In this document: positions 1 through 5,841 of the stretch, one piece after another | How positions within the stretch are numbered: the first letter of the stretch is position 1 | Layout: each line of letters starts with the position of its first letter | Source: an uncultured Tannerella sp. | Lineage (GTDB): Bacteria; Bacteroidota; Bacteroidia; Bacteroidales; Tannerellaceae | NCBI GenBank assembly: GCA_938036405.1 | Contig: CALHPT010000197.1 | Span: 1-8,636, forward strand | DNA: 8,636 nucleotides | Direction of reading: 5' to 3' | The notes under the pieces: generated by a model | Database searches by the model: none | The model's input: the letters and a program-made list of their open reading frames with translations, nothing else | What the model was told of the DNA's origin: nothing | Made by a program: the position numbers and the translations under genes

Positions 1-2265
1 GGCCTTGTGGATGGTCATGATGTGAAGGGCATCCTGCGATTCCGGCATGGTGATCTGCGTCTTGTAGCCCGTCTCCTTCCACCACGAGAGGAAGCGGTCG
101 ATGTCCGAACCCTCACGCTCGGCATAGTCGGCGATGAGGTCGAGGAAGGACTGCACGAAGATCAGCTCGTCCTCCGGGAAGTCGCTCCCGAAGCGGCGGC
201 AGACAGCCTCGACTGCCTCGTAGAGGGAGCGGTGTCCGGCGAGTAGGGGTTCGTCGGACTCGGCGTCGTCGGACTCGGGCAGGGCGCAAATGAGCGACGG
301 GTCGGCGCCGTCGCCCGCCCGCTTGATACGCATGGCGGAGAGCAGGAGGCCGGCGGACGTGCGCAGGGTATCATCGTCCGGGCGATTCATGTAGCGCAAC
401 ATGCCCACGATGAAGCGCACTGCCGACGCGCTATCGAGCTGTAGGCCGTCGTCCGAGAGGATCCTAAGGCCCGACTCGGGATGTTCGCGACCGTAAGCCA
501 GCAACGTGTCCGTGACCAGAGCCGCCTCGGCGCGCGTGCGCGTCAGCACGGCGATGTCGCCCCACGACCGACCGTGGCGCCGCAGCTCCCCGACGACGTC
601 AGTCAGGCGTACCATCGCCAGCTCCTTCCACTTCTCCTCCGCCTCCTGAGCCGCAAGCAACTCCACGCGCACGTGTCCGGCGTTCGCCTCCGGACGCTCG
701 GGCAAAGCCTGCCGACTGTGCGCGTAAGCACGGAGGATCCGGCCGCCATACAGCGCGCATCGCTCCGGCGGCAGTGTGGACTGCTCCAGCCCCTCGTTGT
801 ACCTCTCTTGTAGCCGCTCGGGAAAGAAGGTGAAGAGCGCGTTGTTGAACTCTACGACGTGACTGCGGCTGCGCCAGTTTTCGGCCAGCGTGCGCTCCGT
901 GACGCCGGTGGGGAAGTCGAGGCTGATGCGCTCGTCAAGCAGTGTCCAGTCGGAATTGCGGAAGCGGTAGATGCTTTGCTTCACGTCGCCCACGATCAGG
1001 TCGTCGTGCCCCGCGGCCAGACTGTCGGCCACCAGTGGGCGGAAGTTGCGCCATTGCATGGCGCTGGTGTCCTGAAACTCGTCGATGAGGTAATGATGGA
1101 TGCGCGTGCCCGTCTTCTCGTAAATGAAGGGGACATCGCTGCCGTCGATGATGCGCGTGAGCAGTTCGGCGGTGTCGGCGATGAGCATGCGGTTCTTCTC
1201 GTCGCTCAGGCGGCGGATCTCGCGGGCGATGTCGCCCAAGATGCCCAGCGTGTAGAAGTTCTTGGCGATGGATTGGGCCGTGAGATAGTCTCGCATGCGT
1301 GTGTCATAAAAGCGGATCACCTCCTTAACGCACTCGTTCAGGCCGTCGGCGTAAGCCGCCATGATTTCCCCACGAAGCTTGGATTTCTGGGCGCACCATT
1401 TATCCGGATTATCGGGTAGGCCGCAAAACGTATCCGACGGTTCTTTCTCCACCTCACCCTTGGTCAGCTTGTTGAAGAAGTCGAGGCAGCCCCGCATAAA
1501 GTCCTTCGGTTCCAACCCGTGCTTTTGGATGATCGCCAGCCCCCGTTTGCCCAACTCACGGGCCTCGCCTTTGACGGCGTTCATGGTGGCGTAAAGCATG
1601 TCGCTGTAGGCGGCCATCTTTTTGCGGTCTGCCGACGGCTCGTCGTCGCCGCTCTCGTCCCGCAGGGCCTTGTATTGCTCATTGAAAAGCTGACCGCCAA
1701 GCTTCTTCATGTCCTGACTCAAGACCCACGTTTCCCCCTGCTCCACCTTCTGCTCGCTGAAACGCAAGAGCCAACGGAACAGCTCCGAGTCGCTGCCCTC
1801 GCGATCCAAGCCGGCCAGGAGACTGTCGACCGCCTCGTCGAGCACCGGCCCCGCGTCCAGCTCCACCAGGTAGTTGCCCTGCAAGCCGATCTCGCGGACA
1901 AAGGCGCGCAGTGTCTGCTGAAAAAAGTGATCGATCGTGCTGACGTTGAACGCCGCATAATCATGCAGCATACGCACGAGCAACGTCCGGGCTCGCGCGC
2001 GCACGTCGGCCTCCGTCGCCCCCCCGAGGTGCGCCCGAAGCATCTCCAGATGGCCCGACCGCCCGCCCGAGGCCAGGGCGTAGAGATCGCGGATGATGCG
2101 GTCCTTCATCTCCGCCGTCGCCTTATTGGTGAACGTCACGGCCAGGATGTGGCGATACGTCGCCTCGCCCTCGCGCCCGTCGCTGCCGAAGAGCATTTTG
2201 AGGTACTCCCCCGTCAGCGTGTGCGTCTTGCCCGCCCCGGCCGATGCGCGATAAACGGTCAGCAT
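1..2265 (-). CDS. UvrD/RecB-family (AddA-like) ATP-dependent DNA helicase, C-terminal part outside the window
   Basis: This is an SF1A helicase, probably the helicase subunit of an AddAB/RecBCD-type enzyme that processes DNA double-strand ends. The reading frame is open from the ATG at 2265 to base 1 (755 codons, no stop). Visible motifs are Walker A GAGKT (residues 10-14), motif Ia AVTFTNKATAEMK (42-54), Walker B/motif II IDEFQDTS (about 394-401, with D395 and E396), motif III GDVKQSIYRFR (426-436), motif IV ENWRS (462-466) and the start of motif V, IMTIHKA (749-755), at the window edge. Motif VI and any C-terminal PD-(D/E)XK nuclease domain would lie outside. The Walker A sequence begins only about 10 residues after the Met, which fits the family and supports this start. 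The ATG overlaps the end of the SUI1-like gene by 7 nt, so translation is probably coupled. The helicase family is certain; the exact AddA assignment is inferred, and an AddB partner is not visible here. Confidence 0.93.
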   Translation of the reverse strand, partial: MLTVYRASAGAGKTHTLTGEYLKMLFGSDGREGEATYRHILAVTFTNKATAEMKDRIIRDLYALASGGRSGHLEMLRAHLGGATEADVRARARTLLVRMLHDYAAFNVSTIDHFFQQTLRAFVREIGLQGNYLVELDAGPVLDEAVDSLLAGLDREGSDSELFRWLLRFSEQKVEQGETWVLSQDMKKLGGQLFNEQYKALRDESGDDEPSADRKKMAAYSDMLYATMNAVKGEARELGKRGLAIIQKHGLEPKDFMRGCLDFFNKLTKGEVEKEPSDTFCGLPDNPDKWCAQKSKLRGEIMAAYADGLNECVKEVIRFYDTRMRDYLTAQSIAKNFYTLGILGDIAREIRRLSDEKNRMLIADTAELLTRIIDGSDVPFIYEKTGTRIHHYLIDEFQDTSAMQWRNFRPLVADSLAAGHDDLIVGDVKQSIYRFRNSDWTLLDERISLDFPTGVTERTLAENWRSRSHVVEFNNALFTFFPERLQERYNEGLEQSTLPPERCALYGGRILRAYAHSRQALPERPEANAGHVRVELLAAQEAEEKWKELAMVRLTDVVGELRRHGRSWGDIAVLTRTRAEAALVTDTLLAYGREHPESGLRILSDDGLQLDSASAVRFIVGMLRYMNRPDDDTLRTSAGLLLSAMRIKRAGDGADPSLICALPESDDAESDEPLLAGHRSLYEAVEAVCRRFGSDFPEDELIFVQSFLDLIADYAEREGSDIDRFLSWWKETGYKTQITMPESQDALHIMTIHKA

Positions 2266-2603
2266 ACGCGCACCCCGTAGCCCTCGCCCTGGAGGATGTT
2301 TGCCACCTTTTGCCTGAGGTCGCCCTGCAGGATGATCTCCCCGTCCTTGGCCGCCCCGCCCACGCCGCAACGCACCTTCAGCGCCTTGCCCAGCGCCTCC
2401 AGATCGTCCGCCGTGCCGCGAAAGCCCTCCACGAGCGTCACCGTCTTGCCGCCTCTGTGTCGCTTGTCCAGCCGCACACGCAGCCGCTGACGCTCGCGAG
2501 GCAGCGTCTCCTCCTCCGCTTCCTCGTTCGTTTGATACACGAAGTCCGGGTTCGTGGAATACGTCACCCCGAGCCGCTCCTTCCAGTCGTTGTTCTTCTT
2601 CAT
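2259..2603 (-). CDS. SUI1/eIF1-like translation factor (YciH family)
   Basis: A 114-residue protein of the SUI1 family, close in length to E. coli YciH (about 108 residues). The N-terminal 30-35 residues are variable and acidic (a Glu-rich run at 28-32). The SUI1 core then follows: basic strand RLRVRLDKRHRGGKTVTLVEGF (residues 40-61), a helix containing DDLEALGKALK (67-76), and the signature CGVGGAAKDGEIILQGD (79-95), ending with the second helix and VRVC. Eukaryotic eIF1 acts in start-site selection on the small ribosomal subunit. The bacterial role is less clear, and a stress-related effect on initiation has been proposed for YciH. The stop codon lies inside the start region of the downstream helicase (ATGCTGA), so the two form an operon. 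A TATTTTTG element at 2631-2638 on the minus strand could be the -7 box of its promoter. Confidence 0.92.
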   Translation of the reverse strand: MKKNNDWKERLGVTYSTNPDFVYQTNEEAEEETLPRERQRLRVRLDKRHRGGKTVTLVEGFRGTADDLEALGKALKVRCGVGGAAKDGEIILQGDLRQKVANILQGEGYGVRVC

Positions 2604-2630
2604 TCTTTTATTGGATCATTATTCGGGCGA

Positions 2631-2638
2631 CAAAAATA
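2631..2638 (-). promoter_or_regulatory. Candidate Bacteroidetes -7 box (TATTTTTG) for the SUI1-helicase unit
   Basis: Read on the minus strand this is TATTTTTG, a perfect match to the Bacteroidetes sigma-ABfr -7 consensus TAnnTTTG. It ends 27 nt before the SUI1 start codon. No TTTG sits at the expected -33 distance (the sequence there is G-rich), so the assignment rests on one half of the promoter only. Confidence 0.45.
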
Positions 2639-2700
2639 GGCGCGCTTTGCCGCTTCCCCCGGGGCCCTTATCTGCGCCTTGCACCTCTCCCACCTCGTTC

Positions 2701-2715
2701 ATTGTCTTAGACAAT
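2701..2715. repeat. Palindrome P1, ATTGTC-TTA-GACAAT
   Basis: Perfect 6-bp inverted repeat with a 3-nt centre, followed by CG. It is the leftmost and most divergent member of the palindrome family in this region, with a shorter centre than the other four. Confidence 0.75.
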
Positions 2716-2734
2716 CGACCTGTGTCACGATAGC

Positions 2735-2753
2735 CGATTGTCTCAGTCAATCG
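2735..2753. repeat. Palindrome P2, CGATTG-N7-CAATCG
   Basis: Perfect 6-bp arms around TCTCAGT. The core TTGT-N5-TCAA and the following GCCTGAAAAAAA match the neighbouring copies. Its centre (2744) lies 40 bp from that of P3. Confidence 0.75.
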
Positions 2754-2755
2754 CC

Positions 2756-2835
2756 TGAAAAAAACTTTTTGGGCCAATTGATCGAGTCAATTGCTTGAAA
2801 AAAACTTTTTGGGCCAATTGACTGAGTCAATCGCG
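2756..2835. repeat. 40-bp tandem repeat, two full units (2756-2795, 2796-2835), each with a palindrome
   Basis: The first 26 bp of the two units are identical: TGA, an A-tract, C, a T-tract, GGGCC, then AATTGA. The last 14 bp differ at four positions, giving 36/40 identity. Each unit holds a dyad: P3 at 2775-2793 (perfect CAATTGA-TCGAG-TCAATTG) and P4 at 2815-2833 (CAATTGA-CTGAG-TCAATCG, one mismatch). A partial unit precedes (the P2 half with GCC) and another starts after (TGAAAAAGG at 2836), so the array may once have been longer. Confidence 0.85.
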
Positions 2836-2842
2836 TGAAAAA

Positions 2843-2858
2843 GGCCTCTGCCGAGGCC
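2843..2858. repeat. Hairpin GGCCTC-TGCC-GAGGCC
   Basis: Perfect 6-bp GC-rich stem with a 4-nt loop at the left end of the first 35-bp repeat copy. On the plus strand it is preceded by an A-rich run and not followed by T residues, so it is not a standard terminator in that direction. On the minus strand the hairpin is followed by TTTTTCACG, a run of five T residues, so weak termination of minus-strand transcripts is possible. Confidence 0.6.
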
Positions 2859-2879
2859 CGGGAAGTTGGGCCGGGTACG
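2845..2879. repeat. 35-bp GC-rich direct repeat, copy 1
   Basis: Begins CCTCTGCCGAGGCC and ends GTTGGGCCGGGTACG. It matches copy 2 at 2928-2962 at 33 of 35 positions. The two starts are 83 bp apart. Confidence 0.85.
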
Positions 2880-2899
2880 GAAAAGTCTTTGATGTACCC
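2873..2899. repeat. Inverted repeat GGGTAC-N15-GTACCC
   Basis: Perfect 6-bp arms at 2873-2878 and 2894-2899. The left arm is part of the 35-bp repeat copy 1; copy 2 has the same GGGTAC but no matching right arm nearby. Confidence 0.5.
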
Positions 2900-2900
2900 A

Positions 2901-2927
2901 GCCAGCTTGGCAGGCGTCCCTGACGCC
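2901..2927. repeat. Two adjacent small hairpins, GCCA-GCT-TGGC and GGCGTC-CCT-GACGCC
   Basis: The first occupies 2901-2911 (4-bp stem) and the second 2913-2927 (perfect 6-bp stem, 3-nt loop). They sit one base apart in the spacer between the two 35-bp repeats, making a nearly continuous run of stems from 2873 to 2927. Confidence 0.55.
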
Positions 2928-2962
2928 CCTCTGCCGAGGCCGAGGAAGTTGGGCCGGGTACG
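2928..2962. repeat. 35-bp GC-rich direct repeat, copy 2
   Basis: Differs from copy 1 (2845-2879) at two positions (CGG versus GAG in the middle). It is followed by AAATAG, where copy 1 is followed by GAAAAG. Confidence 0.85.
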
Positions 2963-2978
2963 AAATAGATAGGCTGAT

Positions 2979-2995
2979 GATTGATCGAGTCAATC
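2979..2995. repeat. Palindrome P5, GATTGA-TCGAG-TCAATC
   Basis: Perfect 6-bp arms with the same TCGAG centre as P3, followed by GCACGAAA, which resembles the GCNTGAAA tail of P2 and P4. It is the rightmost member of the family, 163 bp from P4 centre to centre. Confidence 0.75.
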
Positions 2996-3084
2996 GCACG
3001 AAAGGCATTTGCGGGACACCATCTATCGCTCCCCACCTACCACCACGGATCACCAGTGCCGGCGCGTAAGCCTTCGGATCGGAC

Positions 3085-3124
3085 AAAAAAAGAGAGGAGC
3101 TTTCCATCACGGAGAACTCCTCTC
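3085..3124 (-). terminator. Intrinsic terminator of tRNA-Pro
   Basis: On the minus strand a perfect 8-bp stem GAGAGGAG / CTCCTCTC (3117-3124 and 3092-3099) closes a 17-nt loop and is followed at once by seven T residues (3085-3091). It starts 26 nt after the tRNA CCA end. Confidence 0.88.
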
Positions 3125-3150
3125 AGAACTCTATTGAAAACATTTTGCTA

Positions 3151-3227
3151 TGGTCGGGATGAGACGACTCGAACGTCCGACCTCCACGTCCCGAACGTGG
3201 CGCGCTAGCCAACTGTGCTACATCCCG
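3151..3227 (-). tRNA. tRNA-Pro (anticodon CGG), CCA encoded
   Basis: This 77-nt tRNA decodes CCG codons. The minus strand shows a perfect 7-bp acceptor stem CGGGATG / CATCCCG, the anticodon arm CCACG-TTCGGGA-CGTGG with CGG at plus positions 3191-3193, a T arm GGACG-TTCGAGT-CGTCT (one G-T pair), discriminator A and a genomic CCA at 3151-3153. G37 next to the anticodon fits the m1G37 of proline tRNAs. The D stem GCAC / GCGC carries an A12-C23 mismatch. The gene stands alone between its own promoter (3246-3275) and terminator (3085-3124). Confidence 0.96.
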
Positions 3228-3245
3228 TGTCATTTTTGACGGGCG

Positions 3246-3275
3246 CAAAGGTAACATCATTTTGAAACGAGCAAA
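3246..3275 (-). promoter_or_regulatory. Bacteroidetes-type promoter of tRNA-Pro (TTTG-N18-TACCTTTG)
   Basis: Minus strand: -33 box TTTG at 3275-3272, an 18-nt spacer, and -7 box TACCTTTG at 3253-3246, matching TAnnTTTG exactly. The -7 box ends 18 nt before the mature tRNA, leaving a short leader of roughly 10-13 nt. Both halves match at about the usual spacing. Confidence 0.8.
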
Positions 3276-3348
3276 TTTCCCCCAGCTTTTTCTCCGAAAT
3301 TTGCGCCGCATTTTTTCAAGAGATAGAACAAACGCATATATAATAGGT

Positions 3349-4380
3349 ATGAGCAACGTAACGATATTGGGAATAGAATCTTCGTGCGACGATACGTCGT
3401 GCGCTGTGATACGCGACGGCGTGCTGCTGTCGAACGTGATTGCCGGGCAGGCCGTACACGAGGCCTACGGCGGCGTGGTGCCGGAGCTGGCCTCGCGGGC
3501 ACATCAACAAAACATCGTCCCCGTAGTCTCCGAGGCCATCCGTCGGGCGGGCATCCATCGCTCGGAGCTGACGGCCGTTGCCTTCACGCGCGGGCCGGGA
3601 CTCTTGGGCTCACTGCTCGTGGGTACCTCCTTCGCCAAAGGGTTGGCCATCTCGCTCGGCATCCCCATGATCGAGGTCAATCACTTGCAGGCGCACGTGC
3701 TGGCGCACTTCATCAAGCAGTCGCCCGACGACAATGCGCACCCCGCGTTCCCCTTCATCTGCCTACTCGTCTCGGGCGGCAATTCGCAGATCATCCGCGT
3801 CGAGGCCTACGATCGCATGGAGGTCATCGGGCAGACTATCGACGACGCCGCGGGCGAGGCCTTCGACAAGTGCGCCAAGGTGATGGGCCTCGGTTATCCC
3901 GGCGGACCCGTCGTCAATCGCCTCGCCAACGAGGGCAATCCGCGAGCCTTCACCTTCAGCAAGCCGCACATCTCGGGCTACGACTACAGCTTCAGCGGAC
4001 TCAAAACGTCTTTCCTCTACACCCTCCGCGACGCGCTGAAGGACGATCCGGACTTCGTGGAGAAGCACAAGGCTGATCTCTGCGCCTCGTTGCAGGCCAC
4101 CGTCATCGATATTCTGATGGACAAACTGCGCCGTGCTGTGGCCGACACCGGTATCCGCGAAGTGGCTGTGGCGGGGGGCGTTTCGGCCAATTCCGGCCTG
4201 CGCGACGCCTTCCGTGACCATGCCGAGCGCCTCGGCTGGAACATATTCTTGCCGCCGAACGCCTTCACTACGGACAACGCCGCGATGGTCGCCATGACGG
4301 GCTATTTCAAGTACGCCGACGGTCTCTTCTGCGCGATGGACGCCGCCCCCTACGCGCGCGTCACGTCGACGATTTGCTGA
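3349..4380 (+). CDS. tsaD: tRNA N6-adenosine threonylcarbamoyltransferase TsaD (Gcp/Kae1/YgjD)
   Basis: TsaD transfers the threonylcarbamoyl group from threonylcarbamoyl-AMP to A37 of ANN-decoding tRNAs, acting with TsaB and TsaE in the cytoplasm. The 343-residue product has the family's usual length. Its ASKHA fold carries GIESSCDDTS (residues 8-17), the metal-binding pair H112 and H116 in NHLQAH, LVSGGNSQ (140-147), the DDAAGEAFDK block (165-174), GGVSAN (276-281) and TDNAAM (308-313, with the conserved Asp). The ATG at 3349 is preferred over an in-frame ATG at 3262: the protein then starts just before the conserved N-terminal strand, and the upstream one would add 29 unconserved residues across the tRNA promoter. 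No clear Shine-Dalgarno or TAnnTTTG box precedes it. It is divergent from tRNA-Pro and ends 5 bp from the convergent M16 peptidase. Confidence 0.97.
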   Translation: MSNVTILGIESSCDDTSCAVIRDGVLLSNVIAGQAVHEAYGGVVPELASRAHQQNIVPVVSEAIRRAGIHRSELTAVAFTRGPGLLGSLLVGTSFAKGLAISLGIPMIEVNHLQAHVLAHFIKQSPDDNAHPAFPFICLLVSGGNSQIIRVEAYDRMEVIGQTIDDAAGEAFDKCAKVMGLGYPGGPVVNRLANEGNPRAFTFSKPHISGYDYSFSGLKTSFLYTLRDALKDDPDFVEKHKADLCASLQATVIDILMDKLRRAVADTGIREVAVAGGVSANSGLRDAFRDHAERLGWNIFLPPNAFTTDNAAMVAMTGYFKYADGLFCAMDAAPYARVTSTIC

Positions 4381-4385
4381 CCTCG

Positions 4386-5618
4386 CTACTCGTAGACTAA
4401 GCACGAAAGGCGCTCTGGCGCGAGGAACTCGTTGGCCACGGCGAGGATTTCGTCAGCCGTCACCTCCTCGATGCGACGGGCCGTCTCGGCCGGCGTATCG
4501 CAGCGGCCGAAGCGCAGGAACGACTTGCCGAGCGTGAGGAACAGTCCCTCGCGATTGTCGCCCGCCACACGCAACTGCCCGATGGCCTGCTTCTTGGCCG
4601 CCGCCAGTTGCGTGGGCGAAAGGGGCCGCTCACGGAGGCGTGCCAGTTCGGCACGGACAAGGTCGAGCGCCTGCGTGCGATTGCGCGGATCGGTGCCAAA
4701 ATAGATCGTACAGAGGCCTGCGTCGGTGTAGCACGTCAAGTTCGATTCCACACTGTAAACCAGCCCGCGGCGCTCGCGCAGGGCCACGTTCAGTCGGCTG
4801 TTCATGCCCGGCCCGCCGAGGATGTTGTTCAGCAGATAGAGCGGCGCATGACGCGTGTCGAAGAGGTCGCAAGCGCGCGCGCCAAGGATCACGTGCGACT
4901 GGTGCGTGCGTTTTCGGCTGACCAACTCGCGCGGCGACACCTCAGCCGGCGGCGTGCGCTGATGAGGGATACCCGCAGCGGGTAGGTCGGCAAAGTGTCT
5001 TTCGGCCATATGCACAACCCTCCGAAATTCCGTGGCCCCCATCGAAAAGAAGACCATGTTCGCCGCCGTGTAGTAACGCTCCATGAACGACCGCCCGCGA
5101 AGCGTATCGAAGCGCCGCAGCGCGCGCTTATTGCCGAGGATCGGCCGACCGAGCGGGTGCCCGTCGAAGAGCATCGACTCATATTCGTCGAAGATCAATT
5201 CCGCCGGCGCATCCTCGTAAGAGCGGATCTCATCGAGGATCACCTCGCGCTCCTTCTCAATCTCGGCCGCAGGAAATTGGGCGTGTGCAGCTAAATCGGC
5301 GATCAGCTCAACCGCCCGCTCAAAGTGTGGCGCGGGGAAAACGGAATAGAGGAATGTCTCCTCCTTCGTCGTGTAAGCGTCCAGATCACCGCCGACAGCC
5401 TCCATGCGGTTCAGAATGTGCCATGCACGTCGCCGACGTGTGCCCTTGAAAAGCATATGCTCCACAAAATGCGCCAGCCCACTCTCGTCAGGCGCCTCGT
5501 CGCGCGTTCCGGCGTCGACAGCCAGCCCGCAATAAGCCACGTCCGAATCGGTCGGCAGATGGACGATCCGCAGTCCATTAGTCAGGGTATATGTAAGCGT
5601 GATATTTTCTTTCATCAA
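4386..5618 (-). CDS. M16 family zinc peptidase (pitrilysin-like, single module)
   Basis: This 410-residue protein has the usual length of single-module M16B peptidases, which form dimers enclosing a proteolytic chamber and cut short or unfolded peptides. The inverted zinc motif is HFVEH: H50 and H54 as ligands and E53 as catalytic base. The third ligand is probably E130 in ILDEI, about 76 residues on. The N-terminal domain also has GGDLDAYTTKEETFLYS (76-92). The C-terminal domain runs from about 177 (RYYTAANM) to 350 and includes the GMNSRL-N-RERRGLVYSVES block (271-292) typical of the family. All catalytic residues are present, so it should be active. No signal peptide is seen, which suggests a cytoplasmic protein. 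It starts MMKENIT, with ATG codons at 5618 and 5615, and either may be used. No second M16 gene is adjacent. A TACTTTTG box lies at 5639-5646. Confidence 0.95.
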   Translation of the reverse strand: MMKENITLTYTLTNGLRIVHLPTDSDVAYCGLAVDAGTRDEAPDESGLAHFVEHMLFKGTRRRRAWHILNRMEAVGGDLDAYTTKEETFLYSVFPAPHFERAVELIADLAAHAQFPAAEIEKEREVILDEIRSYEDAPAELIFDEYESMLFDGHPLGRPILGNKRALRRFDTLRGRSFMERYYTAANMVFFSMGATEFRRVVHMAERHFADLPAAGIPHQRTPPAEVSPRELVSRKRTHQSHVILGARACDLFDTRHAPLYLLNNILGGPGMNSRLNVALRERRGLVYSVESNLTCYTDAGLCTIYFGTDPRNRTQALDLVRAELARLRERPLSPTQLAAAKKQAIGQLRVAGDNREGLFLTLGKSFLRFGRCDTPAETARRIEEVTADEILAVANEFLAPERLSCLVYE

Positions 5619-5638
5619 TGCTTGGTCTTTATCCGCCG

Positions 5639-5646
5639 CAAAAGTA
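5639..5646 (-). promoter_or_regulatory. Candidate -7 box (TACTTTTG) for the M16 peptidase
   Basis: Perfect TAnnTTTG match on the minus strand, ending 20 nt before the first ATG. The expected -33 position reads TTCA rather than TTTG, so only half the promoter is convincing. The rest of the intergenic stretch to 5841 shows no other clear element, and I could not find a matching promoter for the divergent lipoprotein gene. Confidence 0.5.
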
Positions 5647-5841
5647 GGCGGCGATCAGTGGCGTTTGAAGACATGCTTCCTCTCTACGCGTAACGAATCG
5701 CTCGGGCCGCGCGAAGCTCCACGTTGAGCCCCGAAGAAGCATCGCCACGCCGCGCTATAGAATCTTTAACACCACCGCCATGCAACACCCTCGCACACTC
5801 TCCCATCAAGGGTTGCAGTAAAATCAATAAACAACACGAAG

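Larger units (their letters stand above)
2604..3084. other. Gene-free, repeat-rich intergenic region
   Basis: About 480 bp between the SUI1-like gene and the tRNA-Pro terminator with no credible gene. Short open frames here (for example 2787-3110 and 2827-3036 on the minus strand) run through the repeats and have no recognisable protein features. The block holds five related palindromes (2701-2715, 2735-2753, 2775-2793, 2815-2833, 2979-2995), a 40-bp tandem repeat, two copies of a 35-bp GC-rich element and several small perfect hairpins. The remaining stretch 3001-3084 shows nothing notable. Confidence 0.8.

Noticed and set aside
859..2280. Plus-strand open frames opposite the helicase (859-1419, 1519-2280)
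   Set aside because: They lie antisense to a clear helicase whose motifs are continuous. Long antisense frames are expected in G+C-rich coding DNA.
2735..2835. CRISPR array
   Set aside because: The regular 40-bp period and palindromic repeats suggest it at first, but the intervening sequence is identical between units rather than unique, there are only two full units, and no cas gene is near.
2701..2995. FNR/CRP-type operator boxes
   Set aside because: The half-sites TTGA/TCAA look like FNR boxes, but the spacer is 5 nt (13 bp in total), whereas FNR boxes have TTGAT-N4-ATCAA (14 bp). No CRP/FNR-type regulator is in the window.
2787..3110. 107-residue minus-strand open frame across the repeats (and 2827-3036 in another frame)
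   Set aside because: It runs through the repeat units and hairpins, includes part of the tRNA terminator, and has low-complexity Pro/Arg/Gly content with no domain.
3151..3227. tRNA gene as an integration (att) site
   Set aside because: I found no second copy of the tRNA 3' end in the window, and no integrase or phage gene.
3262..3348. An N-terminally extended TsaD starting at 3262
   Set aside because: The extra 29 residues are not family-like and would overlap the tRNA-Pro promoter; the ATG at 3349 directly precedes the conserved strand.
3384..4404. Long frames overlapping tsaD (3384-4076 plus, 3763-4404 minus)
   Set aside because: Shadows of tsaD, with Arg/Gly/Ala-rich compositions and no motif. 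TsaD is conserved throughout.
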